A stretch of DNA of 23,561 bases, taken from the NCBI GenBank assembly GCA_036273455.1, contig DASUHP010000146.1, positions 1-23,561 of the forward strand, in the 5' to 3' direction. A program made the translations under genes and the position numbers. Shown here one piece after another: positions 1-7,196 of this stretch (positions within the stretch are counted from its first letter, which is position 1; each line of letters opens with the position of its first letter). The notes under the pieces are model-generated. The model was not told where the DNA came from and did not search any database. It saw only the letters and a program-made list of their open reading frames with translations. The DNA is from CAIYRG01 sp036273455. Its GTDB lineage: Bacteria; Pseudomonadota; Alphaproteobacteria; Micropepsales; Micropepsaceae.

Positions 1-74
1 TGCGCGAACAAAGCGGATGCGAACACTGCTGACGCGATGAATGCCGAAAGCGAAAACATTTGCTTAGGCGTCAT
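1..74 (-). CDS. Exported protein, N-terminal fragment (runs off left edge)
   Basis: Only the first 24 or so codons are present. They read MTPKQMFSLSAFIASAVFAS followed by ALFA, which is a Sec-type signal peptide: a short basic start, then a hydrophobic Ala/Phe-rich core. A strong Shine-Dalgarno (GGGAGGG) lies about six bases before the ATG, which supports the start. The gene lies 53 bp downstream of the soxD-like cytochrome gene on the same strand, so it may belong to the same periplasmic redox operon. The mature protein is outside the window and its function cannot be named. Confidence 0.6.
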   Translation of the reverse strand, partial: MTPKQMFSLSAFIASAVFASALFA

Positions 75-127
75 GAAACCCTCCCAATTGTTTCATCAGC
101 ACAGAACTAATTTCACCTCGTCCGGGA

Positions 128-655
128 TTATATCCGTTCCGGAAAGCGGATGATGAAATTATCGCGGTTCGGCATTTTCACCTTTGGCAGCGATTTGGCG
201 TCGATCACGTCATTTTCGCCGATCAGATTGTTCAGCCGCAACACATAGGCCGTCAGCGCATAAACTTCCGGGTCGCTCAGCGAATGCGGTTTGTTGTACG
301 GCATCGCGCGCCGGATAAAGTCGAACACCGTCGTCGCGTAAGGCCAGAAATTGCCGATGCTCTTGCCGCCGTCCAGCGTGGCTTTGGGCGCGAAATTGGT
401 CACCGGCGCGGCGATCCCGCCCTTGCCGTCCTCGCCGTGGCACATCGCGCATTTCTGCGCGAAAATCGGCGCACCCTCTGCCGGCGTGCCGCTGCCGGGC
501 GGCAATCCGGCCCCGTCCGGCATGATCGAGATGTCCCACGGCGCAATCTCTTTGGGATCGATCGGTTTGCCGAGATTGGGCAAGTCTGCCGCCGCGGCGG
601 CACCGGCAAATCCAGCCGTCAGGGCGACTCCCGCGATCCAGTTACGCATAGACAT
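128..655 (-). CDS. soxD: Monoheme cytochrome c, SoxD-like partner of SoxC
   Basis: A periplasmic class I cytochrome c of 175 aa that would accept electrons from the SoxC molybdoenzyme encoded just upstream. A signal peptide covers about residues 1-23 (Ala-rich, cleavage near AAAA-DLPN). One heme motif, CAMCH, is at residues 69-73, and M118 in RRAMPY is the likely axial ligand. The start at 655 is chosen because GGGGA lies 8 bases upstream; it overlaps the soxC stop by 14 bases, implying translational coupling. An ATG at 649 is the alternative. Characterised SoxD proteins, as in Paracoccus, are diheme and about twice as long, so this is a short monoheme version, closer in size to the SorB type. 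The assignment rests mainly on its pairing with soxC. Confidence 0.78.
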   Translation of the reverse strand: MSMRNWIAGVALTAGFAGAAAAADLPNLGKPIDPKEIAPWDISIMPDGAGLPPGSGTPAEGAPIFAQKCAMCHGEDGKGGIAAPVTNFAPKATLDGGKSIGNFWPYATTVFDFIRRAMPYNKPHSLSDPEVYALTAYVLRLNNLIGENDVIDAKSLPKVKMPNRDNFIIRFPERI

Positions 656-1958
656 GCCGCACATCCCCGCGCCCATCGACGGCCCAACTGGTGATCGCAT
701 TGAAATGCTGGCTGGGAAAATCGGTGACCTTTGGCGGTCTGGTCGTTTCCCCACGCAGCGCCACGAACTCGGCCCGTGTCGGCTGCACATTGCCGCCTTC
801 ATCCCAGGCGCGGCTTTGCAGCACGGCCGGCTGGCCATTCCACCGCCACGGCATGTGAAAGCGTGTGAACGCTTTCGGCAGGACCGGCGTCTGCAAAGCC
901 GCCTCACCCCAGCTCCTGCCGCCATCGGCCGACACCATCACTTTGGCGATGCGGCCGGTGCCGGAATAGGCGACGCCAGTGATCTCGTAATAGCCCGGCT
1001 CCTTCAGCTTCAATCCCGGCGAAGGATTGGTAATGAACGACTTCACCTCCTGCAGGAAATAAAACCGATAGGCTTTGCCGTTGGGCAATATCTGCGAATA
1101 GGTGCGCGATTCGTAATAACTCATCTGCGGCTCTTCCGTCAGCTTGATGCGCCGGAGATATTTGACGTTCATGTTGCCTTCATAGCCGGGCAGCCACAGG
1201 CGCATGGGATAACCCTGCCCCGGCTGAATGCGCTCGCCATTCTGGTACATGGCGATCATCGCATCATCCAGCGCCTTGGCGACCGGCACGCTGCGCGACA
1301 GACGCGGAGCGTCGGCGCCCTCACAGATCATCCATTTGGCGCGCGGATCGATGCCGGCTTCGTCCAGCAGGGTGGACAGCATCACGCCGGTCCATTCGGC
1401 GCAGGAGGCAAGACCATGCAGCGCCTGTACGTCCGCCTGGATCGGTTCGTTGGAAAACAGCGGCGCGGAATTGCCGCCGCATTCGACAAAGCCGATGCGC
1501 GACACCATGGGATAGCGGTCCAGGGCTTCGACCGTATATTCCAGCGGACGTTTGACGAGGCCATGGATCACCAGCCGGTGCTGGGCGGGATCGATGTCGG
1601 GCACGCCGCCATGGCAGATCGTATAGTGCAGTCCGTTGGGCGTAATGATTCCCTTCAGGAATTGATGCGGCGTACGGGCGCGGGAATTGCGCGGCAGGTT
1701 GTTGGGATTGTCACGTGTACGGACGACATGTCCCTCGAAACGCGAAGGGGTCTGATAGGGCGGAATCGGATCGCCGACATTCAGACTCCATGGCCCCTCG
1801 CGCAGCGGTTCGGCGGCGGCGCCGGTGATGGCACCCATGCCGGTGCCGACTGCGCCAGCAAAAACCAGGCCATGGCCCAGCAATGCCCGCCGATGCAGCA
1901 ATCCATTGCCGGCGACAATTTCCGGCTCGCCCGTTCCAGGCTTTTCGCGCCCCGCCAT
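642..1958 (-). CDS. soxC: SoxC, sulfane/sulfite dehydrogenase molybdopterin subunit
   Basis: A 438-aa molybdenum-cofactor enzyme of the sulfite oxidase family. In Sox systems SoxC, with cytochrome SoxD, oxidises the sulfane sulfur bound to SoxYZ in the periplasm. A Tat signal is visible (HRRALLGHG, Arg 23-24, then a hydrophobic stretch to about residue 49). The Mo-ligating cysteine is C160 in RIGFVECGGNS, and the C-terminal dimerisation domain follows (for example VMVSADGGRSW). The start at 1958 is set by GGAGGA five bases upstream; the frame continues upstream for 37 codons without such a site. soxD follows with overlap. No soxXYZAB is seen nearby, so the physiological substrate (Sox-bound sulfane, free sulfite or another) is not settled by the window. 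Confidence 0.88.
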   Translation of the reverse strand: MAGREKPGTGEPEIVAGNGLLHRRALLGHGLVFAGAVGTGMGAITGAAAEPLREGPWSLNVGDPIPPYQTPSRFEGHVVRTRDNPNNLPRNSRARTPHQFLKGIITPNGLHYTICHGGVPDIDPAQHRLVIHGLVKRPLEYTVEALDRYPMVSRIGFVECGGNSAPLFSNEPIQADVQALHGLASCAEWTGVMLSTLLDEAGIDPRAKWMICEGADAPRLSRSVPVAKALDDAMIAMYQNGERIQPGQGYPMRLWLPGYEGNMNVKYLRRIKLTEEPQMSYYESRTYSQILPNGKAYRFYFLQEVKSFITNPSPGLKLKEPGYYEITGVAYSGTGRIAKVMVSADGGRSWGEAALQTPVLPKAFTRFHMPWRWNGQPAVLQSRAWDEGGNVQPTRAEFVALRGETTRPPKVTDFPSQHFNAITSWAVDGRGDVRHVYA

Positions 1959-2016
1959 CCATTCCTCCAAAACCGGATCGAATGTACCCGTTGAGGATTG
2001 GCGTGTGAAATGGAAA

Positions 2017-2571
2017 TCAGATCTGCCGGATCTGATAGCCTTCCGGCAGAACGAAATCCTTGACCGCATGCACGAGGCCGTAAATCACCGCCTCTTTGGG
2101 CGTGATGTAGACATCCTTGAAGCGGCGGGCGACGAGAATTTCGCCTGGAATCGCGGCGCGCGCACGCAGAATGTTCTCCGTGCGTGCATCATCGGCCAAA
2201 GCTGCATTCAATGAGCTCTGCAACCGTTCCGAGGTCATCCCCTCCTGCGACGGCATCACGGTTGGATGGATCATGAACATGGCATGCGGCGAGCAATAGC
2301 GCTCTTCGCCTGCGACGAATACCGCAACCGCAATCGAACTGACGCTGCCGGTATTGTGGATGACGACATTGATCGGGAGTCCGCGGATGTGGTTGTACAG
2401 ATAGATTCCATCCGCGACATATCCGCCAAGTGAGCTGAAAGTGAGCTGGACCTCGTCAAGCCGCTCGTTGACTGCCTGGTCGAGCGCCGCGGCGATTCTT
2501 CCGACCCCTTCGGAATCGATCGGGCCGGTATATCCCAGATAACAGATTTTTCGGCCAACCGTGTTGGGCAT
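2017..2571 (-). CDS. ClpP-like serine protease
   Basis: A 184-aa protein of the ClpP/crotonase-fold protease family. The family pattern is visible in order: the FSSLGGYVADGIYLYNHI strand-helix (compare INSPGG in ClpP), nucleophile S79 in GSVSSIAV, H102 in FMIHPT and D153 in FKDVYITPKEA, so the Ser-His-Asp triad is complete. The match to ClpP is clear in fold but the active-site loops are not those of canonical ClpP (GSVSS rather than QAASM), so it is better called ClpP-like than clpP. There is no signal peptide, so it is predicted cytoplasmic. The ribosome-binding site is weak (GGAAA about 7 bases before the ATG). It ends 58 bp before soxC on the same strand, with no obvious functional link. 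It is divergent from the Gly/Gln repeat gene. Confidence 0.8.
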   Translation of the reverse strand: MPNTVGRKICYLGYTGPIDSEGVGRIAAALDQAVNERLDEVQLTFSSLGGYVADGIYLYNHIRGLPINVVIHNTGSVSSIAVAVFVAGEERYCSPHAMFMIHPTVMPSQEGMTSERLQSSLNAALADDARTENILRARAAIPGEILVARRFKDVYITPKEAVIYGLVHAVKDFVLPEGYQIRQI

Positions 2572-2673
2572 TTGCGCGTTTCCATGACGCGGCGAATGAA
2601 AGAGTCAACTCACGAACCGGTGTAGGGCGCAGCTTCTACTGCCCCCTGCGGCTCCGGCGTCGTTTCGCCGAGG

Positions 2674-2698
2674 GGAACGAAATCCGCCACGATAAGTT
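2674..2698 (+). promoter_or_regulatory. EcfG-like (general stress response) promoter
   Basis: GGAAC at 2674-2678, then 16 bases, then AGTT at 2695-2698. The recalled alphaproteobacterial EcfG consensus is GGAAC-N16/17-cGTT, so only one position differs. It lies about 45 bp upstream of the ATG of the Gly/Gln-rich gene and in the right orientation. Promoter activity is inferred. Confidence 0.5.
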
Positions 2699-2743
2699 TC
2701 CTTCAGCTGGGGGGATGGAAACACCCAATCCGAGGAAATTTCG

Positions 2744-3082
2744 ATGGCGAATGAAAACATGCAATCTGGTCAGAACCAACAAGGCGGCCAAGGTCAGCAG
2801 GGCGGTCAACAGGGCGGCCAGGGCGGACAGAAGCAGGGCGGCGGTCAGGGCCAGCAGCAGGGCGGACAGAAGCAGGGCGGAATGGGCCAGGGCGGTCAAC
2901 AGGGTGGCCAGCAGGGCGGACAGAAGCAGGGCGGCCAGTCGGGCCAGCAGGGCGGACAGCAGTCCGGTCAGCGTGGTTCCCAGCAGCAGGGCCAGCAGGG
3001 CCAGCAGCAGGGGACGTCCGGCCAACAGTCGGGCCAGATGGGCCAGGGCCAGTCGGGACGCACCAGCCAGTCCAGTCAGTAA
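2744..3082 (+). CDS. Gly/Gln-rich low-complexity repeat protein
   Basis: A 112-aa protein made almost entirely of G, Q, K and S, with units such as GGQKQGG, GQQGGQQGG and GQSGQQGGQ. It has no hydrophobic segment, cysteine or folded domain, and is predicted to be disordered and very hydrophilic, like hydrophilins or stress proteins. The start is well supported: GAGGAAA sits about 5 bases before ATG. It stands alone between an EcfG-like promoter and a strong terminator, so it is probably monocistronic and stress-induced (inferred). The opposite strand is also open, but it has no such signals and yields an Ala/Leu-only translation. Exact function is unknown; a protective role in desiccation or osmotic stress is a guess from composition. 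Confidence 0.72.
   Translation: MANENMQSGQNQQGGQGQQGGQQGGQGGQKQGGGQGQQQGGQKQGGMGQGGQQGGQQGGQKQGGQSGQQGGQQSGQRGSQQQGQQGQQQGTSGQQSGQMGQGQSGRTSQSSQ
2819..2934 (+). repeat. Three exact 23-bp repeats inside the Gly/Gln-rich gene
   Basis: The same 23-base unit (beginning CAGGGCGGACAG, ending GCAGGGCGG) occurs at 2819-2841, 2858-2880 and 2912-2934. Offsets of 39 and 54 bp are multiples of three, so copy-number change would keep the frame. Shorter CAGGGCGG-type repeats fill the rest of the gene. Confidence 0.8.
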
Positions 3083-3094
3083 GCCGGAACCGGA

Positions 3095-3116
3095 CCTCCG
3101 GACTTAAATCCGGAGG
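3095..3116 (+). other. Perfect 8-bp hairpin after the repeat gene
   Basis: CCTCCGGA (3095-3102), loop CTTAAA, TCCGGAGG (3109-3116), starting 12 bp after the stop codon. It lacks a T-tract, so it is more likely a 3' mRNA stabiliser or accessory stem than a terminator. Confidence 0.5.
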
Positions 3117-3142
3117 AGAGACAATCGCCAATCAGACTCCTG

Positions 3143-3179
3143 CATGCCCGGCCGCTGATCACGGCCGGGCATGTCTTTT
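3143..3179 (+). terminator. Rho-independent terminator
   Basis: A perfect 12-bp stem: CATGCCCGGCCG at 3143-3154 pairs with 3162-3173 across a 7-base loop (CTGATCA) and is followed by TCTTTT. It closes the Gly/Gln-rich gene and separates it from the leucine operon. Confidence 0.85.
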
Positions 3180-3269
3180 GGGTCGTCGGGTGATATTTTT
3201 GGCCGTTTCAACGCCGCAATTGATCCCTTTTGAAGCGTTATATTCCGGTTCATTTTCAGGAGAACAGCT

Positions 3270-4418
3270 TTGGATTTTGCGCTGGGCGAAACCGCCGACA
3301 TGCTGCGCGAAACAGTCCGGGACTTCGCCGCTGCCCGTGTGGCGCCGCGGGCTGAGACAATCGACCGCGAAAACAAGTTCCCGCGCGACCTCTGGCCTGA
3401 ATTGGGCAAGCTCGGGTTGTTCGGCGTCACGGTGCCGGAACAAGACGGCGGCGCCGGCATGGGCTATGTCGAGCAGGTGGTCGCCGTCGAGGAAATCAGC
3501 CGCGCATCGGCTTCGGTCGGATTGAGCTACGGCGTGCACGCCAATCTCTGTGTCAACCAGCTCAACCGCTTTGGGACTCCGGAACAGAAAAGCCGCTATC
3601 TGCCGCGGCTGTTGTCGGGCGAATGGGTCGGCGCTCTTGCCATGAGCGAGCCCTCCGCCGGCTCCGACGTTCTGGCGATGCGTACGCGCGCCGAACGGCG
3701 CAACGGCGCTTTCGTGCTCAACGGCAACAAAATGTGGATCACCAATGGCCCGGTTGCCGATCTTTTGATCGTCTATGTCAAAACCGGCGATCCCGCGGAG
3801 CGGCGCGGTGTCACCGCATTCCTCATTGAACGGACATTTGCCGGATTCTCCACCGCCCAGAAGCTGGACAAACTCGGCATGCGCGGTTCCGATACCAGTG
3901 AGCTGGTGTTCCAGAATTGCGAAGTGCCGGAAGAAAATGTGCTCGGCGAAGTCGATCACGGCACCCGTGTCCTGATGTCAGGCCTCGATTACGAACGCGC
4001 GGTATTGGCCGCAGGCCCTGTCGGCATCATGCAGGCCTGCATGGACCTGGTCCTGCCTTATGTGCGCGAGCGCAAACAATTCGGGCAGGCGATCGGTGAA
4101 TTCGAGCTGATGCAGGGCAAATTGGCCGACATGGATACTTCATTGAACGCCTGCCGTGCCTATCTATATGCGGTGGCGCGCGCCTGCGACCTCGGCAAGA
4201 TCACGCGCAAGGATGCCGCCGGAGTGATCCTTTATTGCGCCGAACAGGCGACGCAATGCGCATTGCAGGCGATCCAGGCTTTGGGCGGCATGGGTTATGT
4301 CAACGAGATGCCCGCCGGGAGGCTTTTGCGCGATGCCAAACTTTATGAGATCGGCGCCGGCACCTCGGAAATCCGGCGCATGCTGATCGGGCGCGAACTG
4401 TTCGAAGGACGCGAATAA
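3270..4418 (+). CDS. liuA: Isovaleryl-CoA dehydrogenase
   Basis: A 382-aa FAD acyl-CoA dehydrogenase that oxidises isovaleryl-CoA to 3-methylcrotonyl-CoA, the third step of leucine breakdown, passing electrons to ETF. Family motifs: AMSEPSAGSDV (125-134), KMWITNG (154-160), RKQFGQAIGEF (268-278) and the C-terminal IGAGTSEIRR (361-370). The catalytic base sits at E242 in GLDYERAVLAAGP and the C-terminal position used by other acyl-CoA dehydrogenases is Gly; both are diagnostic of the isovaleryl subgroup. The start codon is TTG at 3270, supported by CAGGAG nine bases upstream and by the match of MDFALGETADMLRETVRDFA to family N-termini. It is the first gene of the operon and overlaps the thiolase gene by one base (TAATG). 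Confidence 0.93.
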   Translation: MDFALGETADMLRETVRDFAAARVAPRAETIDRENKFPRDLWPELGKLGLFGVTVPEQDGGAGMGYVEQVVAVEEISRASASVGLSYGVHANLCVNQLNRFGTPEQKSRYLPRLLSGEWVGALAMSEPSAGSDVLAMRTRAERRNGAFVLNGNKMWITNGPVADLLIVYVKTGDPAERRGVTAFLIERTFAGFSTAQKLDKLGMRGSDTSELVFQNCEVPEENVLGEVDHGTRVLMSGLDYERAVLAAGPVGIMQACMDLVLPYVRERKQFGQAIGEFELMQGKLADMDTSLNACRAYLYAVARACDLGKITRKDAAGVILYCAEQATQCALQAIQALGGMGYVNEMPAGRLLRDAKLYEIGAGTSEIRRMLIGRELFEGRE

Positions 4419-5590
4419 TGTCGGACGAGTCTGTGGTCATTGCCGGCGCCGCGCGGACGCCGCACGGCAGCCTTCAGGGACAGTTGAAGGAATTATCCGC
4501 AACCGCGCTCGGCGCTTGCGCCGTTCGTGCGGCTGTCGAACGCGCCGGGATACCTGCGGACTCGGCCGATGAAGTTTATATGGGCTGCGTATTGGCTGCC
4601 GGTCTCGGCCAGGCGCCGGCGCGTCAGGCATCCCTCGGTGCGGGCCTGCCGCAGAATATCCCCTGCACCACGGTCAACAAGGTTTGCGGATCGGGAATGA
4701 AATCGGCCATGCTCGGGCATGACGCAATTCTGTCAGGCTCGGCCCGCATCGTCATTGCCGGCGGAATGGAGAGCATGTCGAATGCGCCCTATATTCTGAG
4801 CAAGGCCCGCGCCGGGTATCGCCTCGGTCATGGCTCGCTCTACGACCATATGTTTCTCGACGGGCTCGAAGACGCTTATGAGCGCGGCAGCCTGATGGGC
4901 AAATTCGCCGAAGACACGGCCGAAAAATATCAGTTCACGCGCGATGCGCAGGACGCATTTGCCCAGGAATCGCTCAGTCGCGCAAAGCAGGCAACCGAGC
5001 AGGGCGCGTTCCGCGATGAAATCGTGCCGGTGCGCCTCGCCAGGGGCGAAGCTGTGAGTGACGAACCGGTCACACGCGCGGATCCCGCCAAAATTCCACT
5101 GCTAAAGCCCGCCTTCCGCGAAGGCGGCACCGTGACCGCGGCAAACTCCAGCGGAATCTCCGATGGCGCAGCGGCACTGGTGCTGATGAGCGCTTCCGAA
5201 GCCGAACGGCGCAATGTTCAGCCGATTGCGCGCATTCTCGGCCATGCAACGCACGCGCAGGCGCCGGCCTGGTTCACCACAGCACCGGTCGGAGCCATCG
5301 AAAAACTGTTGCAGAAGATCGGCTGGAAGAAGGGCGAGGTGGACCTGTTCGAAATCAACGAAGCCTTCGCCGTCGTGACGCTCGCGGTGATGCGTGAACT
5401 CAACCTGCCGCAGGAAAAAGTCAATGTGAATGGGGGCGCCTGCGCGCTCGGCCATCCGATCGGCGCATCCGGCGCGCGCATTGTCGTGACTTTGTTGAAC
5501 GCGCTCAGGCAGCGCGGCCTGAAACGCGGCATTGCGAGTCTCTGCATTGGAGGGGGTGAAGCCACTGCCATGGCAGTCGAGCTGATCTGA
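4418..5590 (+). CDS. Acetyl-CoA acetyltransferase (thiolase)
   Basis: A 390-aa biosynthetic-type thiolase that interconverts two acetyl-CoA and acetoacetyl-CoA. Here it probably cleaves the acetoacetyl-CoA derived from leucine. The catalytic residues are all visible: nucleophile C90 in NKVCGSGMK, H346 in CALGHPIGASGAR and C376 in SLCIGGGEA, along with NEAFA in the middle. Length matches the family. The ATG overlaps the liuA stop as TAATG and is preceded by AAGGA 8 bases upstream, so translation is coupled. A role in polyhydroxybutyrate synthesis is the alternative, but the position inside the leucine operon favours catabolism. Confidence 0.9.
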   Translation: MSDESVVIAGAARTPHGSLQGQLKELSATALGACAVRAAVERAGIPADSADEVYMGCVLAAGLGQAPARQASLGAGLPQNIPCTTVNKVCGSGMKSAMLGHDAILSGSARIVIAGGMESMSNAPYILSKARAGYRLGHGSLYDHMFLDGLEDAYERGSLMGKFAEDTAEKYQFTRDAQDAFAQESLSRAKQATEQGAFRDEIVPVRLARGEAVSDEPVTRADPAKIPLLKPAFREGGTVTAANSSGISDGAAALVLMSASEAERRNVQPIARILGHATHAQAPAWFTTAPVGAIEKLLQKIGWKKGEVDLFEINEAFAVVTLAVMRELNLPQEKVNVNGGACALGHPIGASGARIVVTLLNALRQRGLKRGIASLCIGGGEATAMAVELI

Positions 5591-7192
5591 ATGACGGCAC
5601 TCGCAAGCCACATCGATCCCGGTGCGCGCGAATTTATCGCCAATGCAGCGGCGATGGAATCGCTGGTTGCGGACATGCGCGACAAGCTTGCGGCGATCCG
5701 CCTCGGAGGCGATGAAACAGCACGCGAACGGCACACCTCGCGCGGCAAGATGTTGCCGCGGGCGCGCATTCAGGCGCTGCTCGACCGCGGCGCCGATTTC
5801 TTCGAACTGTCGCCCTTTGCCGGATATGGCGTTTACGACGATCCGCTTCCGGCCGCCGGTATCGTCACCGGCATCGGCAGCATCGCCGGGCGCGATTGCA
5901 TGGTCATCGCCAATGATGCCACGGTCAAAGGCGGGACCTATTATCCGCTGACGGTGAAAAAACACCTGCGGGCGCAGGAAATTGCCTGGGAAAACCAGCT
6001 TCCCTGCATCTATCTCGTTGATTCCGGCGGCGCGTTCCTGCCGCTCCAGGATGAGGTCTTCCCCGGCGCCGATCATTTTGGCCGGATTTTCTTCAATCAG
6101 GCGCGGATGTCGGCGGCCGGCATTCCGCAAATTGCTGCGGTGCTCGGCTCATGCACCGCCGGCGGCGCCTATATTCCCGCGATGTGCGAACAAAGCATCA
6201 TCGTGAAAGGTCAGGGTACGATCTTTCTCGCCGGTCCGCCGCTGGTCAAAGCCGCAACCGGTGAAACGGTTTCGGCCGAGGATCTCGGAGGCGCCGACAC
6301 GCATGGGCGGCTGTCGGGTCTCGTCGATCACGTCGCCAGGGACGATGCCGACGCGATGCGGATTATCCGTTCGCTGGTCCGTCATCTCGACATCGCCAAA
6401 TACGGCACCCCGTCCGCCAGGGCGGCGAAACTGCCGATCCACGATCCGGCCGAAATGCGCGGCATCGTCCCCACCGACGTTCGCTGGATCTACGATGTCC
6501 GCGAGATTATTGCCCGCATTGTCGATGGCAGCGAGTTCGACGAATTCAAACCTGCCTATGGCGGGACACTGGTGTGCGGCTTTGCCCACATCCACGGCCA
6601 TGCCGTTGGCATTATCGCCAACAACGGCATCCTGCTGTCCGAAGCGGCGCTGAAAGGCACCCATTTCATCGAGCTGTGCTGTCAGCGCGGCGTGCCGCTG
6701 ATTTTCCTGCAGAACACCAGTGGCTTCATGGTCGGACGCAAGGCTGAGGCCGAAGGGATCGCCAAAAACGGCGCCAAGCTCGTCATGGCGGTCGCCTGCG
6801 CCGAAGTGCCGAAGCTGACGGTGATTATCGGTGGCAGCTTCGGCGCAGGAAATTACGCCATGTGCGGGCGCGCCTATGCTCCGCGCTTTCTGTTTATGTG
6901 GCCGAACGCGCGGATTTCGGTGATGGGCGGCGAACAGGCGGCCCAGGTGCTGTCGCGCATCAAACGGACCAGCGGCGTCAGCGATGCCGAGGCGGCTGAA
7001 CAGGAACAGAAGCGCGCCGACAATATCCGTAAACAATACGCGACGCAGGGCCATCCCTATTACTCCGGCGCGCGGCTGTGGGACGACGGCATCGTCGCTC
7101 CAGCCGAAACGCGCGATTGTCTTGGCCGGTGTCTCGCGATTGCCACGCGCGCGCCGATTCCCCCGACGCGGTTCGGCATTTTCCGGATGTGA
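5591..7192 (+). CDS. liuB: Methylcrotonoyl-CoA carboxylase beta (carboxyltransferase) subunit
   Basis: A 533-aa biotin-dependent carboxyltransferase that carboxylates 3-methylcrotonyl-CoA to 3-methylglutaconyl-CoA with a biotin-carrying alpha subunit. It has the two crotonase-like halves of the family, with LVDSGGAFLPLQDEVFPG and GSCTAGGAYIPAM in the first and FLQNTSGFMVGRKAE and GGSFGAGNYAMCGRAY in the second. These sequences match MCC beta rather than propionyl-CoA carboxylase beta. The ATG follows the thiolase stop directly (TGAATG). The alpha (biotin carboxylase/biotin carrier) subunit, normally adjacent, is absent from the window. HMG-CoA lyase follows after 4 bases. Confidence 0.93.
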   Translation: MTALASHIDPGAREFIANAAAMESLVADMRDKLAAIRLGGDETARERHTSRGKMLPRARIQALLDRGADFFELSPFAGYGVYDDPLPAAGIVTGIGSIAGRDCMVIANDATVKGGTYYPLTVKKHLRAQEIAWENQLPCIYLVDSGGAFLPLQDEVFPGADHFGRIFFNQARMSAAGIPQIAAVLGSCTAGGAYIPAMCEQSIIVKGQGTIFLAGPPLVKAATGETVSAEDLGGADTHGRLSGLVDHVARDDADAMRIIRSLVRHLDIAKYGTPSARAAKLPIHDPAEMRGIVPTDVRWIYDVREIIARIVDGSEFDEFKPAYGGTLVCGFAHIHGHAVGIIANNGILLSEAALKGTHFIELCCQRGVPLIFLQNTSGFMVGRKAEAEGIAKNGAKLVMAVACAEVPKLTVIIGGSFGAGNYAMCGRAYAPRFLFMWPNARISVMGGEQAAQVLSRIKRTSGVSDAEAAEQEQKRADNIRKQYATQGHPYYSGARLWDDGIVAPAETRDCLGRCLAIATRAPIPPTRFGIFRM

Positions 7193-7196
7193 CGCG

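Noticed and set aside
655..925. Upstream extension of the cytochrome c frame to 925
   Set aside because: It lies inside the soxC coding sequence and gives a Cys/Arg-rich translation; the signal peptide begins at 655.
351..1994. Long plus-strand open frame (547 codons) opposite soxCD
   Set aside because: It is an antisense shadow: its translation has no recognised motifs, while the minus strand shows clear SoxC and cytochrome c signatures.
2636..3025. Minus-strand Leu/Ala-rich frame opposite the Gly/Gln gene
   Set aside because: It is generated by reading the same repeats on the other strand and lacks a ribosome-binding site; the plus frame has a promoter, Shine-Dalgarno and terminator.
3216..3244. 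Sigma-70 promoter for the leucine operon (TATATT with an upstream TTGATC)
   Set aside because: The spacing between the two hexamers is about 13 bp, too short, and no alternative -35 is convincing.
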